A stretch of DNA of 64,000 bases. Source: Klebsiella terrigena (lineage in GTDB: Bacteria > Pseudomonadota > Gammaproteobacteria > Enterobacterales > Enterobacteriaceae). Position 1 is the first letter of the stretch. Each line of letters starts with the position of its first letter. Under the pieces are notes generated by a model. It saw only the letters and a list, made by a program, of their open reading frames with translations, had not been told where the DNA came from and did not search any database. The position numbers were made by a program, and so were the translations under genes. Of this stretch, positions 58,919-64,000 are shown one piece after another. The DNA is taken from the NCBI RefSeq assembly GCF_006539725.1, contig NZ_BJNO01000008.1, positions 1-64,000 on the forward strand. Reading direction: 5' to 3'.

Positions 58919-59736
58919 GTACAGCGACGGCCGGGCTGGTCATCGACAGGGTCAGCGTCACCTACCGCAACGGCCATACCGCGCTGCGGGATGCCTCCTT
59001 CAGCGTCCCGCAGGGTTCAATTGCCGCGCTGGTCGGCGTCAACGGCTCGGGGAAATCGACCCTGTTTAAGGCGCTGATGGGCTTCGTGCGCCTGGCGCGC
59101 GGCGAGATTGCGATCCTCGGCCGGCCGGTCAACCAGGCGCTGCGGCAAAACCTTGTGGCCTACGTCCCGCAGTCCGAGGAGGTCGACTGGTCGTTCCCGG
59201 TGCTGGTGGAAGACGTGGTGATGATGGGCCGCTACGGCCATATGGGCTGGCTGCGGCGGGCAAAGCCTCGCGACCACGAGATCGTTGACGCGGCGCTGGC
59301 GCGCGTAGGCATGAGCGAATACCGCCATCGGCAGATCGGCGAACTCTCCGGCGGGCAGAAGAAGCGCGTGTTCCTTGCCAGAGCCATCGCCCAGCAGGGC
59401 AAAGTGATCCTGCTGGATGAACCCTTTACCGGCGTTGACGTGCAGACCGAAGCGCGGATCATCGCCCTGCTGCGGGAGCTGCGCGATGAGGGCTGCACCA
59501 TGCTGGTCTCAACCCACAACCTCGGTTCGGTCAGCGAATTTTGCGACTACACCGTGATGGTCAAAGGCACCGTCCTCGCGAGCGGCCCAACCGAAACCAC
59601 CTTTACCGCCGAGAATCTGGAGCTTGCCTTTAGCGGCGTGCTGCGCCACGTGGTGCTCAAAGGCGGCGAGGATCGCATCATTACCGACGATGAGCGGCCG
59701 TTTATCAGCCGTCGGGCTACGGGAGGCGAAGGATGA
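58915..59736 (+). CDS. sitB: Mn/Fe ABC transporter ATPase SitB
   Basis: This 273-residue ATPase has Walker A GVNGSGKST, signature LSGGQKKRVFLARAI, Walker B VILLDEPFTGVD and H-loop STHN. It powers SitC/SitD. It overlaps sitA and sitC by 4 bases each, so the operon is tightly coupled. Confidence 0.94.
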   Translation: MSTATAGLVIDRVSVTYRNGHTALRDASFSVPQGSIAALVGVNGSGKSTLFKALMGFVRLARGEIAILGRPVNQALRQNLVAYVPQSEEVDWSFPVLVEDVVMMGRYGHMGWLRRAKPRDHEIVDAALARVGMSEYRHRQIGELSGGQKKRVFLARAIAQQGKVILLDEPFTGVDVQTEARIIALLRELRDEGCTMLVSTHNLGSVSEFCDYTVMVKGTVLASGPTETTFTAENLELAFSGVLRHVVLKGGEDRIITDDERPFISRRATGGEG

Positions 59737-60581
59737 GCTGGCTGATGGAGCCGTTTGGCTATCAGTATATGCTGAACGCGATGTGGGTCTCCGCCCTGGT
59801 CGGCGGCGTGTGCGCATTTCTCTCGTGCTACCTGATGCTTAAAGGCTGGTCGCTGATTGGCGATGCCCTCTCCCACTCGATCGTCCCCGGCGTGGCGGGC
59901 GCCTATATGCTCGGCCTGCCCTTTGCGCTGGGCGCCTTTCTCTCCGGCGGGCTGGCGGCGGGCAGCATGCTGTTTCTCAACCAGCGCTCAAAGCTCAAGG
60001 AGGATGCGATTATCGGGCTGATTTTCTCCTCCTTCTTCGGTATCGGGCTGTTTATGGTGTCGCTCAACCCGACCTCGGTCAATATTCAGACCATCATCCT
60101 GGGCAATATTCTGGCGATTGCCCCGGAGGATATTATCCAGCTGGCGGCGATTGGCTTTATTTCGATAATCATCCTGCTGCTGAAGTGGAAAGATCTGATG
60201 GTCACCTTTTTCGATGAAAGCCACGCCCGCTCCATCGGCCTCAACACCACCGGACTCAAGCTGCTGTTCTTCACCCTGCTGGCGGCCTGTACCGTAGCGG
60301 CGCTGCAGACCGTGGGCGCGTTTCTGGTGATTTGCCTGGTGGTCACCCCCGGCGCCACCGCCTGGCTGCTCACCGACCGCTTTCCGCGCCTGCTGGCGAT
60401 CGCCGTCGCCATCGGCAGCCTGACCAGCTTTTTCGGTGCCTGGCTGAGCTACTATCTGGACGGCGCCACCGGCGGCATCATCGTGGTGGCCCAAACGCTG
60501 CTGTTTTTGGTGGCATTCGTCTTCGCGCCAAAGCACGGCCTGCTTGCCAGCCGCCGTCGCGCCAGGGAGGCCTCATGCTGA
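59733..60581 (+). CDS. sitC: Mn/Fe ABC transporter permease SitC
   Basis: This 282-residue ABC-3 family membrane protein has about eight spans, with SLIGDALSHSIVPGVAGAYML and TVGAFLVICLVVTPGATAWLL. It pairs with SitD to form the channel. It overlaps sitD by 7 bases. Confidence 0.93.
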   Translation: MSWLMEPFGYQYMLNAMWVSALVGGVCAFLSCYLMLKGWSLIGDALSHSIVPGVAGAYMLGLPFALGAFLSGGLAAGSMLFLNQRSKLKEDAIIGLIFSSFFGIGLFMVSLNPTSVNIQTIILGNILAIAPEDIIQLAAIGFISIIILLLKWKDLMVTFFDESHARSIGLNTTGLKLLFFTLLAACTVAALQTVGAFLVICLVVTPGATAWLLTDRFPRLLAIAVAIGSLTSFFGAWLSYYLDGATGGIIVVAQTLLFLVAFVFAPKHGLLASRRRAREASC

Positions 60582-61429
60582 CCGCTCTGCTCGAACCCTT
60601 CCAGTTCTCTTTTATGATCAACGCCATGCTGGTGGCGGCGATCGTTGCCGTTCCCTGCGCCCTGCTGTCGGTGTTTTTGGTGCTGAAAGGCTGGGCGCTG
60701 ATGGGTGACGCCATGAGCCACGCGGTATTTCCCGGGGTGGTGGTGGCGTATATCGTCGGCATTCCCTTCGCCATCGGCGCCTTTATTGCCGGGCTGTTCT
60801 GCGCTATCGCCACCGGCTATCTTGATGACAATAGCCGCATCAAGCGCGATACGATTATGGGGATCGTCTTTTCCGGCATGTTTGGCGCCGGGCTGGTGCT
60901 GTACGTCGCCATTCAGTCCGAGGTGCATCTCGACCATATTCTGTTCGGCGATATGCTGGGCATCTCCGCCAGCGATATCGCGCAAACGTCGACGATCGCC
61001 CTGGCTATTGCGCTGATTATTGGGCTGAAGTGGCGCGATTTTCTGCTGCACGCCTTCGACCCGCATCAGGCTAAGGCCAGCGGTTTACGCTGCGGGCTGC
61101 TGCACTACGGGCTGCTATGCATGATTGCGCTGACGATCGTCGCGACGCTGAAAGCGGTGGGGATTATTCTGTCGATTTCGCTGCTGATCGCCCCGGGCGC
61201 CATCGCGCTGCTGCTGACGCGGCGCTTTATCAGCGCGCTGCTGCTGGCGGTGGCGCTTGCGGTGAGCTGTTCGCTGGGGGGCGTCTGGCTGTCGTTCTAT
61301 CTCGATAGCGCCCCGGCGCCGACCATCGTGGTACTGTTCACCGTGCTGTTCATCGTGACGTTCGTTTATACGTCGATCCGCGACAGCCGGACGCAGGCCG
61401 ATTCCGCTGAGGCGTCGGGCCGCGGCTAG
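60575..61429 (+). CDS. sitD: Mn/Fe ABC transporter permease SitD
   Basis: This 284-residue second permease starts at ATG 60575 (MLTALLEPFQFSFMINAML), with CAGGGAGG upstream; a longer open frame beginning inside sitC is a frame artefact. It has ALMGDAMSHAVFPGVVVAYI and ILSISLLIAPGAIALLLTRRF. It ends the sit operon. Confidence 0.93.
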   Translation: MLTALLEPFQFSFMINAMLVAAIVAVPCALLSVFLVLKGWALMGDAMSHAVFPGVVVAYIVGIPFAIGAFIAGLFCAIATGYLDDNSRIKRDTIMGIVFSGMFGAGLVLYVAIQSEVHLDHILFGDMLGISASDIAQTSTIALAIALIIGLKWRDFLLHAFDPHQAKASGLRCGLLHYGLLCMIALTIVATLKAVGIILSISLLIAPGAIALLLTRRFISALLLAVALAVSCSLGGVWLSFYLDSAPAPTIVVLFTVLFIVTFVYTSIRDSRTQADSAEASGRG

Positions 61430-61447
61430 CGCCCGGAAAGGTGCCGG

Positions 61448-61792
61448 CTATTTTTTAGGCCGGTATTTTTCCGGCAGCTCGGGGACCGGGCGGCGGTCAT
61501 CAATCAGATGACGGATGGTTAATATCGGGTGGCGCCAGAGCATTCGCGGCCCCGCCCAGCGCATAATCTGCTTCATCTCTTCGCGTTTCGCCGGCTGGTA
61601 GCAGTGCACCGGGCACTGCTTGCAGGCCGGCTTCTCTTCACCGAACACGCATTTATCCAGCCGCTTATCGGCATAGCCGTTGAGCGCCTGATAGTGCCCC
61701 GCGTCGGCCGTGGCATCGGGGCAGCGGCGCTGATAGAGCGAAATCATCCTGCTGATGGTCTCTTTTTCGCGATCGATACGTTTCCCCGCCAT
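61448..61792 (-). CDS. ygbA: YgbA, nitric-oxide-responsive protein
   Basis: This 114-residue protein (nitrous-oxide-stimulated promoter family) starts at ATG 61792. It keeps a cysteine-rich centre, RLDKCVFGEEKPACKQCPVH, and the tail MLWRHPILTIRHLIDD. E. coli ygbA is NsrR-controlled; the NsrR box lies 19 bases upstream here. Precise function is unknown. The 66 upstream in-frame codons cover the operator and are not coding. Confidence 0.93.
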   Translation of the reverse strand: MAGKRIDREKETISRMISLYQRRCPDATADAGHYQALNGYADKRLDKCVFGEEKPACKQCPVHCYQPAKREEMKQIMRWAGPRMLWRHPILTIRHLIDDRRPVPELPEKYRPKK

Positions 61793-61810
61793 AGCCACTC
61801 CCCGGCAATA

Positions 61811-61833
61811 AAGATGCACGTATAATACACCTT
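61811..61833 (-). promoter_or_regulatory. NsrR operator of ygbA
   Basis: AAGATGCA-N6-AATACACCTT closely matches the NsrR consensus of two AAGATGYA-type arms. Binding would repress ygbA until NO destroys the NsrR iron-sulfur cluster. Confidence 0.85.
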
Positions 61834-61868
61834 CAGGCGGCGCGGCGCAGCCGGTTACTCCCTGAGGA

Positions 61869-62150
61869 TTAGGCCGGTTTATCCAGGTGTCCGAGCGGTT
61901 TTTCCGGGAAGCAGACGTCGCGTACCCGGCGCTTGAGCTCCGCCGCGTCGGGGAAGCCCTCATCCTGCTTGCGATCCCAGATTTGCACATCGTCGACGGT
62001 GATGGTGAATATTCCCCCGGTTCCCGGCACCAGCGTGACCGAGCCGATGTCGGTGCTGAAGGTGTGCAGCAGCTCCTGCGCCATCCAGCTGGCGCGCAGC
62101 ATCCAGTTACACTGGGAGCAGTAGGTGATGGTAATGGCGCGCTTAGTCAT
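61869..62150 (-). CDS. SelT/SelW/SelH-family thioredoxin-fold protein
   Basis: This 93-residue protein starts at ATG 62150 (GAGG 6 bases before; an upstream frame adds MRIK). It has the Rdx-type redox motif YCSQCNWMLRA and VPGTGGIFTITVDD, both typical of the family. Both active-site positions are encoded as ordinary Cys codons, so it is not a selenoprotein. Function in bacteria is undefined. Confidence 0.85.
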   Translation of the reverse strand: MTKRAITITYCSQCNWMLRASWMAQELLHTFSTDIGSVTLVPGTGGIFTITVDDVQIWDRKQDEGFPDAAELKRRVRDVCFPEKPLGHLDKPA

Positions 62151-62259
62151 TTTTATCCTCAATAATTTCCACCTGAATGATCAGGTTCGTTAATCGTTAA
62201 GCCGAATTGTAATCAACTTTATGAATAAAATGTGGAGATATAATGAATTAGTTGCAAAT

Positions 62260-62278
62260 GGTAATAATTATCATTAGT
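62260..62278 (+). promoter_or_regulatory. Fur box upstream of the TonB receptor
   Basis: GGTAATAATTATCATTAGT matches the 19-bp Fur consensus at 14 positions, about 115 bases before the receptor gene. Confidence 0.75.
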
Positions 62279-62361
62279 ATTCGCAAAAGCACAGGGAATG
62301 CATTCGCCAGCGCAGGGAAAGAACGGGGTGAATCGACAAATCTGGAAGTAACGCGTGAGCC

Positions 62362-62380
62362 GATACTAATAATTATCAAG
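62362..62380 (+). promoter_or_regulatory. second Fur-like site
   Basis: GATACTAATAATTATCAAG shares AATAATTATCA with the upstream box and lies 12 bases before the receptor start. Confidence 0.45.
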
Positions 62381-62391
62381 GCGTGGCTACT

Positions 62392-64000
62392 ATGTACAAA
62401 TCCACTCAATCAACGGCATGGTTTAAGAAAAGCCTGCTGGTGACTTCTTTGCTCGCAGCAATTTATCAGACCTCCGCCGGGGCGGCTGACAGCACCAATA
62501 AAAACCTCACCAGCGATGCATTATCCGACGATAGCTCGGAGCTGATGACCGTGACCGCACCCGCCCCCGTGCTGAAAGCCGGCAGCGAACACACCATTAG
62601 CGCTCAGGATCTGCAGGACAAAGGCGCCAAAGATTTTGGCTCCATCATGCGCTATGAGCCGCTGATTGGCGCCACCGGTGCCAGCGGCGGTTCGGGCAAC
62701 GGTAAAAGCGGCTTCGACCGCGGCGGCTACACCGGCTACAACATTCGCGGCATGGAGAGCAACCGCGTCGGGATCGACGTTGACGGCATCGCTCAGCCAA
62801 ACGCTACCGGACGCAGCTACGTTAGCCGATCGGGCCTCAACACCTTCGGTATTGGCCGCGACTACATTGACCCGTACATGTACGGCAGCATCAATATTCA
62901 GTCCGGCGCCACCTCCAGCGAAACGGCCAACAGCTCCATCGGCGGTAACGTCTCTTTCCGCCCGAAATCTGCCGACGACTATCTGCATCCGGGTAAAACC
63001 AGCGCCTTCGGCTACCGCAGCGGCTACGACTCTGCCGACCGCAGCTGGCACAACGGCGTCACCATCGCCGGCGGCGACGAGACCCTGCGCGGGATCTTCG
63101 TCTACAGCCGTCGCGACGGCCAGGAAACGGAAAATAACAGCGGAACCGTCGATTCGTATCCGGCCAACTGGCACTCCGACGCCTTTATGACCTCCGGGAT
63201 CTGGCAGCCCAATGACGAGCATAAGCTGACCGGCACCTTTGATTACTACCATAAAACCAACCATACGCACTACGACGCCTGGGACTCCAGCGGCAACAGC
63301 GTTATCGGCACCGCCAACCAGACCAGCCAGACGCGCCGCTGGGGGCTGAGCCTGAAAGATGACTGGACGCCGATGAACGACTATATCGATAGCGTGTCGA
63401 CTAAGGTCTATTACCAGCATACCGAGGCCCACGACTGGACCTATATGCCGGATAGCACCGCCCTCTCCATGGAGACCGTGAACTCGAACTTTGACACCGA
63501 CACCTGGGGGTTCCAGACCGCGCTGGCCAAATCCGTGGGCCGTCACGACCTGAGCGGCGGCCTCAACGCCAGCACCACCAAAACCCAGCGTCCGTTCAGC
63601 CAGTCGCCGGTGCCGAGCGTCTACACCGCGATCATGCAGCCGGAAGCGGATAGCCGCGGCTACATCATCGCCGGCTTCGTGCAGGATAAGATTAACTTCG
63701 ATCTCGACAGCCATAACTTCGCCGTGATCCCGGGCATTCGCGTCGTGCATCAGTCGACCAAGCCGGAGAACCTCTCAGACCTGACCACCAACAGCAGCGT
63801 GCTGACCGGCTCCGCCGTCTCGACGCTGTACGGTAAGAACTCCGACACCCAGGCGCTGCCGTCGCTGGCCCTGCAGTACGATATGACTCCGCGCCTGATG
63901 ACCTACCTGCAGTACCAGCGCGGGGCGCAGTTCCCGAACGCCAGCCAGCTGTACGGCTCGTGGAACCTCGGTTCCAGCTATGCCGGACGGGCGCAGTACG
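62392..64000 (+). CDS. TonB-dependent outer-membrane receptor, haem/haemoglobin type (5' part)
   Basis: The frame from ATG 62392 stays open to the window end (536 codons). It has a signal peptide (MYKSTQSTAWFKKSLLVTSLL... ending AGA), a TonB-box-like ELMTVTAP, then a plug with DLQDKGAKDFGSIMRYEPLIG and GYNIRGMESNRVGIDVDGI, followed by beta-barrel strands. The plug wording is that of the haemoglobin/transferrin/lactoferrin receptor family (HmuR/HasR-like). Two Fur-like boxes precede it, so expression should rise under iron starvation. Ligand and C terminus are not visible. Confidence 0.85.
   Translation, partial: MYKSTQSTAWFKKSLLVTSLLAAIYQTSAGAADSTNKNLTSDALSDDSSELMTVTAPAPVLKAGSEHTISAQDLQDKGAKDFGSIMRYEPLIGATGASGGSGNGKSGFDRGGYTGYNIRGMESNRVGIDVDGIAQPNATGRSYVSRSGLNTFGIGRDYIDPYMYGSINIQSGATSSETANSSIGGNVSFRPKSADDYLHPGKTSAFGYRSGYDSADRSWHNGVTIAGGDETLRGIFVYSRRDGQETENNSGTVDSYPANWHSDAFMTSGIWQPNDEHKLTGTFDYYHKTNHTHYDAWDSSGNSVIGTANQTSQTRRWGLSLKDDWTPMNDYIDSVSTKVYYQHTEAHDWTYMPDSTALSMETVNSNFDTDTWGFQTALAKSVGRHDLSGGLNASTTKTQRPFSQSPVPSVYTAIMQPEADSRGYIIAGFVQDKINFDLDSHNFAVIPGIRVVHQSTKPENLSDLTTNSSVLTGSAVSTLYGKNSDTQALPSLALQYDMTPRLMTYLQYQRGAQFPNASQLYGSWNLGSSYAGRAQY

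Noticed and set aside
60332-60574. Upstream extension of sitD inside sitC
   Set aside because: The extra residues are the sitC sequence read in another frame; ATG 60575 has the ribosome site and the family start.
61869-62150. SelT/SelW homologue as a selenoprotein
   Set aside because: The active-site codons are TGC and TGT; no in-frame TGA is present.

Overview
This window looks like a chromosomal segment of a Klebsiella/Raoultella-type member of the Enterobacterales. It carries the classic enterobacterial run tRNA-Ser-csrA-alaS-recX-recA-pncC, mltB, the sorbitol (srl/gut) operon, norRVW, and the formate hydrogenlyase block (hypF-hydN-ascGFB-hyc-hyp-fhlA). Coding DNA is GC-rich, except for one clearly AT-rich island at about 19.4-23.4 kb. 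Genus assignment is an inference from gene content (zniCBA beside recA/mltB, a NiCoT nickel transporter beside hypF, sitABCD, ygbA); no marker was compared.

Layout. 0-6 kb: tRNA-Ser(GCT), csrA, alaS, recX, recA with its SOS box, pncC. 6-8.7 kb: a second zinc ABC importer (zniCBA) behind an almost perfect Zur box, with a possible unannotated small membrane protein as first cistron. 8.8-15 kb: mltB, then srlAEBD-gutM-srlR-gutQ. 15-19.4 kb: norR and the divergent norVW, with three NorR sites and a sigma-54 promoter. 19.4-23.45 kb: an AT-rich accessory island in the norW-hypF junction, holding a ten-unit hexamer repeat, a long hairpin, gene remnants, a small membrane ORF, an OLD-family ATPase/TOPRIM nuclease and a SymE-type toxin behind a LexA-like box. 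23.5-45.7 kb: the anaerobic hydrogen module (nickel transporter, hypF, hydN, the asc beta-glucoside genes, hycI-hycA, hypABCDE, fhlA), with visible sigma-54 promoters and FhlA-type inverted repeats. It is followed by a molybdopterin-binding (Mop) gene broken by one extra base.

45.9-57.7 kb is the most distinctive accessory region. It holds a secreted esterase, a GH1 6-phospho-beta-glycosidase, a secreted GH5-like mannanase with extra beta domains, a LamB-type porin, a complete lactose/cellobiose-family PTS (IIB, IIC, IIA) plus a second IIC, a ROK sugar kinase and a LacI regulator. Two copies of a perfect palindromic operator flank the porin and PTS promoters. The gene set parallels the Bacillus gmu (glucomannan) operon and suggests a Gram-negative route: trim acetylated beta-mannan outside the cell, import oligosaccharides through the porin and PTS, cleave the phosphorylated disaccharide, and re-phosphorylate the free hexose.

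57.7-64 kb: sitABCD (Mn/Fe import) behind Fur-like and MntR-like sites, ygbA with an NsrR box, a SelT/SelW-like thioredoxin-fold protein, and the 5' part of a haem-type TonB-dependent receptor with Fur-like boxes, cut by the window end. Three themes recur: metal supply for metalloenzymes (Zn, Ni, Mo, Mn/Fe), nitric-oxide response (norRVW, ygbA), and PTS sugar use (sorbitol, aryl-beta-glucosides, probable mannan).
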